From Epilithonimonas xixisoli (GTDB lineage Bacteria > Bacteroidota > Bacteroidia > Flavobacteriales > Weeksellaceae), in assembly GCF_004365655.1 (NCBI RefSeq), contig NZ_SOEO01000003.1, forward strand, positions 186,001 to 250,000: a stretch of DNA of 64,000 nt, read 5' to 3'. The position numbers were made by a program, and so were the translations under genes. Positions 16,642 through 25,474 of this stretch are shown here, one piece after another (within the stretch, counting starts at the first letter, position 1; each line of letters starts with the position of its first letter). Under the pieces are notes generated by a model. The model ran no database searches and had not been told where the DNA came from. It was given only the letters and a program-made list of their open reading frames with translations.

Positions 16642-17928
16642 ATGAACGAAATCATTTGTCCAAATTGTCAAAAAGCCTTTAAAGTGGACGAAGCTGGATT
16701 TGCTGAGATTCTGAAACAAGTTCGCAATCATCAATTTGAGGAAGAATTACAAGAGCGATTGAGAATTGCCGAAAGAGAAAAGAACAGTGAGATTGAACTT
16801 AATAAAGAAAAATTCAAAAGTTATCTGCAAGAGCAACTTTCCAAAAAAGATGCTGAAATTTCGCAGTTAAAGTCGGTGAGTGAGCTGGAGATGACGGGCA
16901 AAGTTTCGGAAAAAGAAAAGGAAATTCTGGAACTGAAAGCGAAAATTGAAAAAGCTGAAACTGAAAAAAAATTGGCGATTTCGGAAGCCGTTCAGAAAGT
17001 TGAAAATGAAAAAAACAGTATCGAAAACGAAAAAAATGAACTGAGTAATAAATTGAAAAATAAAGATTTAGAAAAAGAACTTTCGGAAAAATCTTTGAAG
17101 GAACAGTTTGATGAAAAGCTCAAATCCAAAGATATCATCATCAAATATAAGGATGAAGAAATCGACCGTGTGAAGGAGATGAAGGCCAAACTTTCTACAA
17201 AAATGGTTGGAGAAACTCTCGAACAGCATTGCGAAATTGAGTTTAATAAATTGCGTGCGACTGCATTTCAAAATGTCTATTTTGAAAAGGATAATGATTC
17301 GAGGTCGGGAAGTAAAGGCGATTTCATCTATCGTGAAGTTGATGAATCTGGCAATGAAATTATTTCGATAATGTTTGAAATGAAGAACGAAGCCGACCAA
17401 ACGGCGACCAAAAAACGAAATGAAGATTTCTTTCGCGAACTAGATAAGGATAGAACTGAAAAAAAATGCGAATATGCAGTGATGGTTTCATTATTAGAAG
17501 CCGAAAACGAATTTTATAATACAGGAATTGTAGATGTTTCGCATCGATTTCCGAAGATGTATGTTGTTCGGCCACAGTTTTTTATACCAATTATTACACT
17601 TCTGAGAAATGCGGCAATGAATTCCTTGCAATATAAAAAGGAAATCGCTTTGATGAGAAATCAGAATATTGATATTACCAATTTTGAAGAGAAAATAGAT
17701 ATTTTCAAACAAGGATTTGCGAAAAATTATGAATTGGCAAGCCGACAATTTAAAACTGCAGTTGACGAAATTGATAAAACGATAAGCCATCTTCAAAAAA
17801 CAAAAGACGCTTTATTGTCATCAGTAAACAATCTCCGTTTGGCCAACAATAAAGCAGAAGATTTGACCATAAAAAAACTGACTTATGGCAATCCGACTAT
17901 GAAGGCAAAATTTGATGATTTAGAATAA
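16642..17928 (+). CDS. DUF2130 family coiled-coil protein
   Basis: About 428 residues. It starts [20 protein letters not shown], with a CPxC zinc-finger-like pair, then runs into a long charged coiled coil (about 30-190, Glu/Lys rich), and ends with a globular domain whose [20 protein letters not shown] and [20 protein letters not shown] segments resemble the DUF2130 nuclease-like core. The role of the family is not established. ATG at 16642 gives the conserved N-terminus and is preferred to any upstream start. It converges on the membrane protein that follows, with only 11 bases between stops. Confidence 0.8.
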   Translation: MNEIICPNCQKAFKVDEAGFAEILKQVRNHQFEEELQERLRIAEREKNSEIELNKEKFKSYLQEQLSKKDAEISQLKSVSELEMTGKVSEKEKEILELKAKIEKAETEKKLAISEAVQKVENEKNSIENEKNELSNKLKNKDLEKELSEKSLKEQFDEKLKSKDIIIKYKDEEIDRVKEMKAKLSTKMVGETLEQHCEIEFNKLRATAFQNVYFEKDNDSRSGSKGDFIYREVDESGNEIISIMFEMKNEADQTATKKRNEDFFRELDKDRTEKKCEYAVMVSLLEAENEFYNTGIVDVSHRFPKMYVVRPQFFIPIITLLRNAAMNSLQYKKEIALMRNQNIDITNFEEKIDIFKQGFAKNYELASRQFKTAVDEIDKTISHLQKTKDALLSSVNNLRLANNKAEDLTIKKLTYGNPTMKAKFDDLE

Positions 17929-17939
17929 AGAAAATTGTT

Positions 17940-18962
17940 TTAAATCTTCCTGTTCTTCGCCAACATCGGAATCGAAATCAAGCCCATTACGAGCATAATG
18001 ATGATTTGAAGAGGCAATGTGATGAAAGAGTAGGCGAGTCCCAATTCTCCGCCTTCTATAGCATCTTTTCCCATTGAAATGAACAAGGCAGTGAAGCCAA
18101 ATTTCATTGCCAGGTTGAAAGCGCCGATTCCGCCACTTGCAGGGATTATCATTCCTAAAGTTCCGACTACTAAAATGAAACAACCGTCTGCTGGCGTAAA
18201 ATTAGAAGTTTCGGGAAGAGCAAAGCAAACTAAGTATGAAGCAAAGAAATAGCAAATCCAGATTCCTGCTGTGTAAAGGATGAATTTTCCTTTTTGTTTT
18301 AAGGTCAAAATAGATTTTAAACCTTCGATGATTCCTTTTCCGAAGCCAATAACTTTATTATAAATAGAAAGTTTTTGTAGTGATTTTCTAAAAGCGAATA
18401 ATAATATCAGGATAAAAACTACACAGCCTAAAATAATGTAAGTCAGGTTTGAATCTGATTGAGGTTTTGTCTGATTTTTTTGTTGTGTTGCTGCCTTGTA
18501 AAAAGCCAAAAGCGCATCATATTTGAAAATCAAAGTCAATAATGCGAAGATTCCCATACAAACCAAATCAACCACTCGTTCCAAAATAATTGTTCCGAAA
18601 GACTTGTCTACAGGAACTTTTTCCACCCCATAAAGCGCCGTTGAACGGGCAACTTCGCCACTTCTTGGAATCGTCAAATTCATTAAATATCCGAAAGAAA
18701 GTGACCAGAGAGAATTGGTACTAGAAATCTTGTGGCCCATTGGTTCCAACAGAAGATTCCAACGGATGGCTCTGAACCAATAAGCCGTCACTCCGAAAAA
18801 TCCTGCAAAAAGAACCCAAAGATAATTGGCTTTTTGTAATGAACCTTTGATTTTGTCAAAGTCCAATCCCTTCAGCGCAAGCCAGAGAAATAATCCGGCA
18901 ATTGCTATGGAAATTACAACTGTGAGAACGTTTTTGAGCAGTGATGGTTTCTTTTCTTCCAA
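17940..18962 (-). CDS. Lysylphosphatidylglycerol synthase-type transmembrane (UPF0104) protein
   Basis: 340 residues with about eight transmembrane helices. The pattern of the flippase half of MprF is visible: LFAGFFGVTAYWFRAIRW near the start, PRSGEVARSTALYGVEKVPVDK and ERVVDLVCMGIF in the middle, and PASGGIGAFNLAMKFGF near the end. No soluble aminoacyl-transfer domain follows, so it is a stand-alone transmembrane unit; its lipid substrate is unknown. The start looks like TTG at 18962, seven bases after the panD stop, implying co-expression with panD. Confidence 0.85.
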   Translation of the reverse strand: MEEKKPSLLKNVLTVVISIAIAGLFLWLALKGLDFDKIKGSLQKANYLWVLFAGFFGVTAYWFRAIRWNLLLEPMGHKISSTNSLWSLSFGYLMNLTIPRSGEVARSTALYGVEKVPVDKSFGTIILERVVDLVCMGIFALLTLIFKYDALLAFYKAATQQKNQTKPQSDSNLTYIILGCVVFILILLFAFRKSLQKLSIYNKVIGFGKGIIEGLKSILTLKQKGKFILYTAGIWICYFFASYLVCFALPETSNFTPADGCFILVVGTLGMIIPASGGIGAFNLAMKFGFTALFISMGKDAIEGGELGLAYSFITLPLQIIIMLVMGLISIPMLAKNRKI

Positions 18963-18969
18963 GATGTTT

Positions 18970-19320
18970 TTATGTTAGAAGATTGGTTTTTTCGTCTGGG
19001 AAAACGATTTTTGGCTGGAAATCCTTTGCCTCTTCCGGCGTCATCTGTCCGTAAGCAATGATGATAATGATATCTCCCTTCTGGACTTTTCTCGCAGCTG
19101 GACCGTTCAGACATATTTCACCGGATTTTCTTTTCCCTTTGATGACATAAGTGTCGAAACGCTCTCCATTATTGACATTTACAATGTAAACGCGCTCTCC
19201 AACGATTAAACCTGCGGCTTCTATGAGATCTTCATCAATGGTAATGCTTCCAATATAATCTAAGTCCGAAGCTGTGACGCGGACCCTGTGGATTTTCGAT
19301 TTAAAAACTTCGATAAACAT
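18970..19320 (-). CDS. panD: Aspartate 1-decarboxylase
   Basis: 116 residues. Produces beta-alanine from aspartate for pantothenate and coenzyme A. The self-processing site is the Gly-Ser pair in YIGSITID (about 24-25), which is cleaved to leave a pyruvoyl group on Ser25. The active-site Tyr/Arg region ([20 protein letters not shown]) and NGPAARKV follow. The gene stands upstream of the UPF0104 membrane protein with a seven-base gap, an arrangement seen in other Bacteroidetes. Confidence 0.95.
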   Translation of the reverse strand: MFIEVFKSKIHRVRVTASDLDYIGSITIDEDLIEAAGLIVGERVYIVNVNNGERFDTYVIKGKRKSGEICLNGPAARKVQKGDIIIIIAYGQMTPEEAKDFQPKIVFPDEKTNLLT

Positions 19321-19585
19321 AGGTGCAAATTTACATTAAATATATAAAAGAGTAAAAATTATGTATTCAAAAAAGTTATTGTAATTACATATGATTTCAT
19401 ACTTGTATTTTATGAATTTATGAATTTTAATAAAATTCTAATTATTTGGTTCGATTGTTGATTAATAGTGGCGAATCTTTGAAACTGAATCATAAAAAAA
19501 TGAGTGTTTTCGTAAAATATTGATTTATCAAAAATTCATCATATCAAATCGAAACATAGATTTTTATCTAAATATTATAAAAATA

Positions 19586-19616
19586 TTTGCACGATATTAA
19601 AATTGTCTTATATTTG
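19586..19616 (+). promoter_or_regulatory. Consensus Bacteroidetes promoter of the second HU gene
   Basis: TTTG at 19586-19589, a spacer of exactly 19 bases, and TATATTTG at 19609-19616 match the TTTG-N19-TAnnTTTG consensus of the flavobacterial primary sigma factor. The leader before the ATG at 19649 is about 25 bases. The 320-base gap 19321-19648 otherwise shows only AT-rich DNA. Confidence 0.85.
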
Positions 19617-19648
19617 CTATAACAACATAACTTTAATTAATAAATATT

Positions 19649-19948
19649 ATGAACAAGTCTGAATTAATCGACGCTATCGCGAAGGATGCAGAAATCACAA
19701 AAGCTGCTGCTAAAAAAGCTTTGGAATCATTTGTTGCTAACGTAACAGAAACACTTAAGAAAAAAGACGGTAAAGTTTCTCTAGTAGGATTCGGTACTTT
19801 CTCTGTATCTGAAAGAGCTGCAAGACAAGGTATCAACCCTGCGACTAAGAAACCAATCCAAATCGCTGCAAAAACTGTTGCGAAGTTTAAAGCTGGAGCT
19901 GATTTAGCTACTGCTGTTGCTGGTCCTGCTACAGGTAAGAAAAAATAA
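19649..19948 (+). CDS. HU family DNA-binding protein
   Basis: 99 residues. Classical [22 protein letters not shown], then [17 protein letters not shown], then the DNA-binding arm [20 protein letters not shown] and an Ala/Gly/Lys tail. Its consensus promoter, short leader and strong terminator, together with preferred codons (GCT, AAA, GTT), suggest this is the abundant HU. The HU at 8078 is a more diverged relative. Confidence 0.95.
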   Translation: MNKSELIDAIAKDAEITKAAAKKALESFVANVTETLKKKDGKVSLVGFGTFSVSERAARQGINPATKKPIQIAAKTVAKFKAGADLATAVAGPATGKKK

Positions 19949-19965
19949 TTTATTTGAGTTTATTC

Positions 19966-19998
19966 AAATAAAAAAACCGTCGCAAGACGGTTTTTTTT
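19966..19998 (+). terminator. Strong terminator after HU
   Basis: AAAAAACCGTC / GACGGTTTTTT stem-loop with loop GCAA and a long T-run. The A-run on the left would also let it act for the convergent ribA transcript. Confidence 0.9.
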
Positions 19999-20009
19999 AT
20001 TTTATGTCA

Positions 20010-20606
20010 TTAAGAATTTTCGTCATCCAAAAGATGTCCGAAAAAGTCTTTCTTGGTTTTAAGATAAGATGCGCTGGACAAGTTTGATTTAATCTGCAAA
20101 GGAATTCTCGAATTGAAGTTGATGTCACTATCCTCAATGATTTTAATCTTTTCCGGATTGTTGGTCATTAGATTTACTGATTTTACATTTAGTTTGTTCA
20201 GCATTTCTATAGCAATGTCGAAATTACGATCGTCAGCTGGTAATCCTAATTCAAGATTGGCTTGAACAGTGTCAAAACCTTTCTCTTGCAAAGCATATGC
20301 TTTTAGTTTATTAATGATTCCTATGTTCCTACCTTCCTGTCTTAGATAGATTATCATTCCACCATTGTCCTGCATATATTGCATTGCGGAATTAAGTTGT
20401 TGTCCACACTCACATTTTTGGGAATGGAAAACTTCTCCGGTGATACATTCGGAATGGATTCTTACGTTAACGGGTTTGGTTAAGTCGGTATTTTTAGCAA
20501 TCAACGCCATGTGTGGCATCCAGTCTTTCTCATTTTCAGAAAAAGCCATCATTCTGAATTCCCCAAAATCTGTGGGAACATTCGATTCTGCTTGTAGTTG
20601 TAACAT
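20010..20606 (-). CDS. ribA: GTP cyclohydrolase II
   Basis: 198 residues, a stand-alone enzyme opening the first committed step of riboflavin synthesis. The zinc site is intact: HSECITGEVFHSQKCECGQQ carries the three cysteines. The downstream LRQEGRNIGI and the NNPEKI GTP-binding region are also present. Its existence matters because the ribB protein at 36290 has a GTP cyclohydrolase-like half without these cysteines. ATG at 20606 is preferred to a TTG one codon upstream. It is the last gene of a long minus-strand run, 17 bases after a lipoprotein gene. Confidence 0.93.
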   Translation of the reverse strand: MLQLQAESNVPTDFGEFRMMAFSENEKDWMPHMALIAKNTDLTKPVNVRIHSECITGEVFHSQKCECGQQLNSAMQYMQDNGGMIIYLRQEGRNIGIINKLKAYALQEKGFDTVQANLELGLPADDRNFDIAIEMLNKLNVKSVNLMTNNPEKIKIIEDSDINFNSRIPLQIKSNLSSASYLKTKKDFFGHLLDDENS

Positions 20607-20622
20607 CAAATAGAAAGGTGGT

Positions 20623-21084
20623 TTAGTTAGAAGACATAGATCCTGCCTCTGCGGTCTTGCTCTGTGCCGCTTCCAAAAGATTCATGTTGGTTTTGATCTT
20701 AACCATGTATCTGTTCAAAACTTCGTCATCATCCTTTGTCATAAACTTTCTGAGTTTCTGAATACTTTTGTAATTCTTCTCAAAATCTTTCAAAGATTTG
20801 GTTTTCGAAGAAATGTTAAGTTCTCTCACAGAGTTCAAATAATCTGTAAGTGCACTTTTTAGATAAGAAACTTCTTTATTCACCGCATCATTTTTGAATT
20901 TGGGAAATGTAGAAATCAAATTACTGATGGAAGACGCATAAACAATAGCTTCTGGTGTAAGATATGCGTAAGTATCAGACAATAGATCAGAATGAACCTG
21001 TTCCGACGCTGCTGAATTTGTAGAACAAGAATTTAAAATTGCTGATATTGCGATTGCCGATAAAAGCTTGGCTAAACTTTTCAT
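20623..21084 (-). CDS. Small predicted lipoprotein
   Basis: 153 residues. Signal with lipobox cysteine at about 20 (AILNSCSTNS), followed by a mostly helical soluble domain rich in Lys and Ser. No family recognised. Its ATG overlaps the stop of the DUF4254 gene by four bases, so the two are translationally linked and may work together in the envelope. Confidence 0.6.
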   Translation of the reverse strand: MKSLAKLLSAIAISAILNSCSTNSAASEQVHSDLLSDTYAYLTPEAIVYASSISNLISTFPKFKNDAVNKEVSYLKSALTDYLNSVRELNISSKTKSLKDFEKNYKSIQKLRKFMTKDDDEVLNRYMVKIKTNMNLLEAAQSKTAEAGSMSSN

Positions 21085-21695
21085 TTTTTCTGCATTTTTT
21101 GATACAGGATTGGATTAAGACTTTCATCATTGTACATCTTCATCTGCTTATAGAGCTTCATCTTAACTTTACCATTCTCAATATCAGAAAGCAACTGATC
21201 TATAGCTGTAGAAAGATCTTTTTTCTGTTCCAAAAGTACATTTAGTTTTTGAGAACATTGTAATTTGTGATCTTCAGAAGCCTCTTCCCGAGAAGCTTCG
21301 ATAGACATATGAAATATTTTCAAGGATAAAATCGAAAATCTATCTATGCACCAAGCTGGCGTTTCGCTGTTTATTCTGGCATCCGGATTCGGAGTTATGG
21401 TCTCGAAGTTTTTGTAAAACCAAAAATCGATTTGCTCTACCAAATCTGTTCTTTTTTGATTTAATTTATCAATTCTTCTTTTGATTTTTAAAGCTTCCGA
21501 AGGGTCGATATCTTCTTCTCTGATAATATCTTCCAAATGCCACTGAACGGTATCAATCCAATTCTTAGAATACAAAATCCATTCCAAAGAGTTGACCTGG
21601 AATGGATTATTTTCTTCAGAATTGACATCGTCTTTGATGTGATAATCTTTAATAGATTGATTAAAGATTTCCCACGATTTTTCTGTTAAACTCAT
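21081..21695 (-). CDS. DUF4254 family protein
   Basis: 204 residues, all-helical, with no signal peptide. Features SLEWILYSKNWIDTVQWHLED, a conserved motif DPSEALKIKRRIDKLNQKR and DFWFYKNFE. I recall this as DUF4254, a Bacteroidetes family often beside lipopolysaccharide or envelope genes; its function is unknown. It overlaps the lipoprotein gene downstream and follows tatA by 13 bases. Confidence 0.65.
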   Translation of the reverse strand: MSLTEKSWEIFNQSIKDYHIKDDVNSEENNPFQVNSLEWILYSKNWIDTVQWHLEDIIREEDIDPSEALKIKRRIDKLNQKRTDLVEQIDFWFYKNFETITPNPDARINSETPAWCIDRFSILSLKIFHMSIEASREEASEDHKLQCSQKLNVLLEQKKDLSTAIDQLLSDIENGKVKMKLYKQMKMYNDESLNPILYQKMQKK

Positions 21696-21708
21696 TTAAT
21701 GCTTCAGA

Positions 21709-21909
21709 TTAAGAAGGATCATTATTGGTAGATGAAGCGTCTTTTTTCTTGTCATCTTCTTTCACAGCGTCTTTGAACTCTTTCACTCCAGAGCCAAGTC
21801 CTTTCATTAGTTCAGGTATTTTTTTACCTCCAAACAACAAAAGCACGATCAAAGCAACTATTAAGATATGTTGCCAAGAAATACTTAATAAAACGGTGGA
21901 TATTATCAT
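21709..21909 (-). CDS. tatA: Twin-arginine translocase subunit TatA/TatE
   Basis: 66 residues. One N-terminal transmembrane helix ([21 protein letters not shown]) with the FGGKKIPEL hinge and amphipathic helix [15 protein letters not shown] typical of TatA, then a charged tail. It forms the protein-conducting pore for folded proteins. tatC is not in this window. It lies within the envelope operon between the EnvC-like gene and DUF4254. Confidence 0.93.
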   Translation of the reverse strand: MIISTVLLSISWQHILIVALIVLLLFGGKKIPELMKGLGSGVKEFKDAVKEDDKKKDASSTNNDPS

Positions 21910-21939
21910 CTTAAATTTTTTACAAAGTTAAATTATTTT

Positions 21940-23475
21940 TTAATACGAAACCCAACCAAGAGGATCTACCGGATTCTCTCCGTTCCAGATTTGGAAATCC
22001 AGTGTGATAGAATCATCAAAATCACTGCCAACTTCTCCAATTAACGTTCCAGCAGAAACTTGCTGGTTGGCTTTTACCAAGGTATTGGCAAGATTGGAGT
22101 AAACGGTGAAGTAATTTCCGTGTTTCACAAAAACCGTACGACTTCCGTTGATAACCTGAATAGTGGAAACCACGCCAGGGAACACACATCGTGCTTTTGT
22201 ACCTTTAGTAACAGCAATTTTTATTCCCGTATTTTCTTCCACAATATTTTTAAAAACAGGGTGTGGCTGTCTTCCAAATCTGTGTGTAACTGTTCCTCTT
22301 TCTACCGGAAAACCGATTCTACCTTTGTTGTCCGCAAAATTACTTCCTACGGTAGATCCAACGCCGTAACTTTTCATTACCTTTTTCTCGGCTTCATCTT
22401 TTGCGTCGTCGTTCTTTTTGTTGACAACGGCTTCATTTGCTTTGGCGGCAGCTAATTTTTCATTAGCAGCTTTCACTCTTTCTGCTGCTTCTCGGCTGGC
22501 TCTTTCAGCCGCTTCTTTTTTCTCAACAGCCTTGTTGGTTTCTGCTAGTTTTCTTTCTTCTTCTACTTTTTTGGCTGCTAATTCGTTGGCTCTTTTCGCT
22601 TCGTTTTCCGCACGTTTTCTTTCGGCTTCTGCTGCTGCAAGCTTAGCTCGGTTTTCGGCTTCTATTCTTTCTTTTTCTTTTTTGGCGGCTATGTCGGCTA
22701 ATCTTTTTCTCTCCGCTTCGGCTTTTCTCTCCGCTTCTTCCTTGGCTTTAGCAAGTCTTATTTCCTCTGCAATGATATTGGCAATCTGCTTTTGCAAAGA
22801 TTTTTGTTGCGCTTGCTTTTGACGCAATTCGGCAGTTAATTGCACTTCATTCTTTTTGAATTCATCCAGTAACTGCTGTTTTTGTTTTCTCTCCACTTCT
22901 ATCGTAGAAAGGTCTTTTTTCTGAGTCAATAAGAGATTGTCTTTTTCAGTAACTGATTTCTTTTTCAGCGAAATGTTTTTCTTGATTTCTGTCGCTTTAT
23001 TAGAAATTTCTGCAGCTTTTTTGTCCTGATACTCAGAGTATCTTTTTAGATATTCTATTCTATTAAGCGCTTCACCAATATTTTTGGAAGATAAGATAAA
23101 GGTAACTTTGTTCTGAACACCTTTTGTTTTGTAAGCTTTTACAAGAATTTCAGCATAGTTTTTTCTAAGGACTTCCAACTCACGATTGTTTTTATTAATT
23201 TCTAGCTGACGTTTGTAAATATCATCTTCTATAAATCTTTTCTCTTTCTGAGTATTGTTGTAAACCTTTTCGCGCAAAGCTAATTTTTGGTTTACAGCAT
23301 TTAGGTAAGCAATCGATAGTTTTGATTCTTGTTTGGTCTGGTTCAAAGTTGCATTGAGAGAGGAAATTTGTTTCTTAAGATCGGCATTTTGCTTTTGCAA
23401 TTGCTCTTTATCTTTCTGTCCAAACGCACTTCCGAAAAGGATAATACTTATAAAAAAGCTTAATTTCTTAATCAT
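21940..23475 (-). CDS. EnvC-like murein hydrolase activator with degenerate LytM domain
   Basis: 511 residues: signal peptide, a long coiled coil (about 25-250), an Ala/Glu/Lys-rich low-complexity region (about 250-370) and a C-terminal LytM (M23) domain. The positions that normally bind zinc are changed: the usual HxGxD reads NTGIK, YxHL reads YSNL, and the final HLHFE reads TLDFQ. The domain should therefore not be a peptidase, as in E. coli EnvC, which activates cell-division amidases. It overlaps the DUF4292 gene by four bases and probably acts in septal wall splitting at the inner-membrane face. Confidence 0.87.
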   Translation of the reverse strand: MIKKLSFFISIILFGSAFGQKDKEQLQKQNADLKKQISSLNATLNQTKQESKLSIAYLNAVNQKLALREKVYNNTQKEKRFIEDDIYKRQLEINKNNRELEVLRKNYAEILVKAYKTKGVQNKVTFILSSKNIGEALNRIEYLKRYSEYQDKKAAEISNKATEIKKNISLKKKSVTEKDNLLLTQKKDLSTIEVERKQKQQLLDEFKKNEVQLTAELRQKQAQQKSLQKQIANIIAEEIRLAKAKEEAERKAEAERKRLADIAAKKEKERIEAENRAKLAAAEAERKRAENEAKRANELAAKKVEEERKLAETNKAVEKKEAAERASREAAERVKAANEKLAAAKANEAVVNKKNDDAKDEAEKKVMKSYGVGSTVGSNFADNKGRIGFPVERGTVTHRFGRQPHPVFKNIVEENTGIKIAVTKGTKARCVFPGVVSTIQVINGSRTVFVKHGNYFTVYSNLANTLVKANQQVSAGTLIGEVGSDFDDSITLDFQIWNGENPVDPLGWVSY

Positions 23476-24269
23476 TTAATCTCTGTCTTTTTGTAATTGG
23501 CAGGAACGGAATAAGGCGTCTCCATTCGGGAAAAATCAAATTTCGTATTTTCAATTAATATTTCGTCTGTTTTGTTTGCTTTTATAATTATTTTAACACT
23601 TTTTGGAAAGCTCTCGTTACTCAAAATTTCTCTGTTTGAATAAGTGATTTCCAATTGGTCATTGTTTGCCAAATTCGTTAGTAAAACGTGGCTTAAATTG
23701 AAATCCGCATCGTAATCCAAAGCAATTTTATACTCAGAAGTTTTCCCATTTTCTGTGATTTTTTGAGTTTGTTTTGATGTTAATGTGTAGCCGGAAATAT
23801 TCTGAGTCAGATTATAATCATTTTCGGAAACAGGAATGAAAGTTTTTCCTAATAATAAATTTTGCAAAGCATTATAATCAATGAAATTGACATTCAGTAA
23901 TTTATTAAGATATCCAAAATCTGAATCAATATAAGTTTTGTCAAGCTTGTAATAGCCTTTGATGCCTTCTTGTGTTGCAACGCCTCTCGCAGCTTGGAGA
24001 ATGACGGCTGTGAGATTCATCCAAACTTTTTGACCATTTTCTATGTAAATCACAGCATCCAACGTGGGAATGAAAGAACCTGTTTTTGCATCAATTTTAC
24101 TGTTGATTTTAACGGCATCAAAAGTTGATTTTTTATCAATCGCTGAAAAAAAACTAGCATTGTTGGAAATTGGTTTCGTAGTGCTGACAGGCGTCGTAGT
24201 TTGATTATTCTGAACTTTACAAGAGGTAACAGCCAGCGCAGAAAGTATGATAAGAATGTATTTTTGCAT
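23472..24269 (-). CDS. DUF4292 lipoprotein
   Basis: 265 residues with a lipobox cysteine at about 17 (LAVTSCKVQN). The body has beta-rich segments and a length expected for an outer-membrane lipoprotein of the LolB/LolA-like kind; DUF4292 is recalled from related genomes, always before an EnvC-like gene. The stop overlaps the EnvC start by four bases, so they are one operon. A role in lipoprotein or envelope assembly is a guess. Confidence 0.75.
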   Translation of the reverse strand: MQKYILIILSALAVTSCKVQNNQTTTPVSTTKPISNNASFFSAIDKKSTFDAVKINSKIDAKTGSFIPTLDAVIYIENGQKVWMNLTAVILQAARGVATQEGIKGYYKLDKTYIDSDFGYLNKLLNVNFIDYNALQNLLLGKTFIPVSENDYNLTQNISGYTLTSKQTQKITENGKTSEYKIALDYDADFNLSHVLLTNLANNDQLEITYSNREILSNESFPKSVKIIIKANKTDEILIENTKFDFSRMETPYSVPANYKKTEIK

Positions 24270-24334
24270 AACTTTTTATGGTGAAACTTACAATATTAAC
24301 GCCAAAAATGAATTAATATTTTCAATGTTGATTG

Positions 24335-24381
24335 AGCTAAAAAACAAAAACTTTGTCAAAGTTCAAGCCTTGACAAAGTTG
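24335..24381 (-). terminator. Terminator after the nucleotidyltransferase gene
   Basis: On the minus strand AACTTTGTCAAGGCTTG and ACTTTGACAAAGTTTTTG form a hairpin followed by a T-run. The stem resembles the CCTTGTCAAGG palindromes elsewhere in the window. Confidence 0.7.
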
Positions 24382-24401
24382 ATATATTATTAAGAGTGAA
24401 T

Positions 24402-25421
24402 TTAATCTTTCGAAAGAAAATCAAGAACGGAATAATCTCCCAAAGAAATTTCTCTTGCCACACCAAAGTATTTTGCAGAGTTTCCAATCATTGAGTTGCT
24501 CAGATTTCCGTGATCGATGATTGTGTTTTCTTGGATCAATGAGTTGTCAATGTTAGAATTAATTACCACAGTATTATTTCCAAGAGAAACATTAGGTCCA
24601 ATTTTCGAATTCAAAATCTTCACATTTTCACCAATGAAACAAGGCGGAATAATCATGCAATTTTCGATATTCGCAGAGCTTGGATAGGTTGCCATACATT
24701 CTTTTTCGTATTCCAAAATCTTGCTGTTGGTTTCCACGGTCGCATTTTTGTTTCCACAATCCATCCAGTCATCTACTTTTCCAAGAGAGAATTTAGCGCC
24801 TTTTGCTCTGAGGTTTTCTAATGCTGTTGTCAATTGATATTCCCCACCTTCCATAATTTTGTTATCCATAATATGGTCGATTTCTGCCATCAATTTTTCA
24901 GCAGAGTTGAAATAATAAATTCCGATAATGGCAAGATCAGAAACAAATTCTTTCGGTTTTTCCACAAAATCTGTGATGAAACCATAATCATCCAATTTCA
25001 CAACACCAAAAGCAGAAGGATCTTCTACTTTTTTAACCCAAATTACTCCATCAGCATTAGTGTCCAAATGAAAATCAGCACGGAAAAGTGTGTCTGCGAA
25101 CGCAATAATTACCGGTCCACTCATACTTTTTCTCGCACAGTTAATGGCATGCGCTGTTCCAAGAGGTTCGGTTTGGGTATAAATGCTTCCTTTTGCGCCA
25201 AGATTTTCCGCTACTTTGATAAGGGAAGCTTCAACCTCTGGTCCGAAATCTCCAATAATGAAAGCGATTTCCTCGATTGGCTGATTCGCTACTTTTGCAA
25301 TGTCTTCAACCAGCCTTTGTACAATTGGTTTCCCTGCTATCGGAATCAGAGGTTTTGGAACTGTTAAAGTATGTGGTCTCAGTCTGGATCCACGTCCAGC
25401 CATAGGTACGATTATTTTCAT
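24402..25421 (-). CDS. Sugar-phosphate nucleotidyltransferase
   Basis: 339 residues. An N-terminal nucleotidyltransferase domain opens with MAGRGSRLRPHTLTVPKPLI, the GxGxRLxPxTxxxPKP signature, and contains the metal-binding aspartate in AFADTLF and DDWMDCGN. A C-terminal left-handed beta-helix with hexapeptide-like repeats follows (LNSKIGPNVSLGNNTVVINS). It should activate a hexose-1-phosphate, probably to a dTDP- or UDP-sugar for surface polysaccharide. The flippase gene lies 53 bases upstream on the same strand, consistent with glycan export. Confidence 0.88.
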   Translation of the reverse strand: MKIIVPMAGRGSRLRPHTLTVPKPLIPIAGKPIVQRLVEDIAKVANQPIEEIAFIIGDFGPEVEASLIKVAENLGAKGSIYTQTEPLGTAHAINCARKSMSGPVIIAFADTLFRADFHLDTNADGVIWVKKVEDPSAFGVVKLDDYGFITDFVEKPKEFVSDLAIIGIYYFNSAEKLMAEIDHIMDNKIMEGGEYQLTTALENLRAKGAKFSLGKVDDWMDCGNKNATVETNSKILEYEKECMATYPSSANIENCMIIPPCFIGENVKILNSKIGPNVSLGNNTVVINSNIDNSLIQENTIIDHGNLSNSMIGNSAKYFGVAREISLGDYSVLDFLSKD

Positions 25422-25474
25422 AAAATTGTTTTTAAATAATTGGTTATCAGTTGGTTTTTAATTTGTTTGAGTTT

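Noticed and set aside
23000-24300. Antisense open frames over the EnvC-like gene
   Set aside because: They arise from its Ala/Glu-rich low-complexity region and have no independent support.
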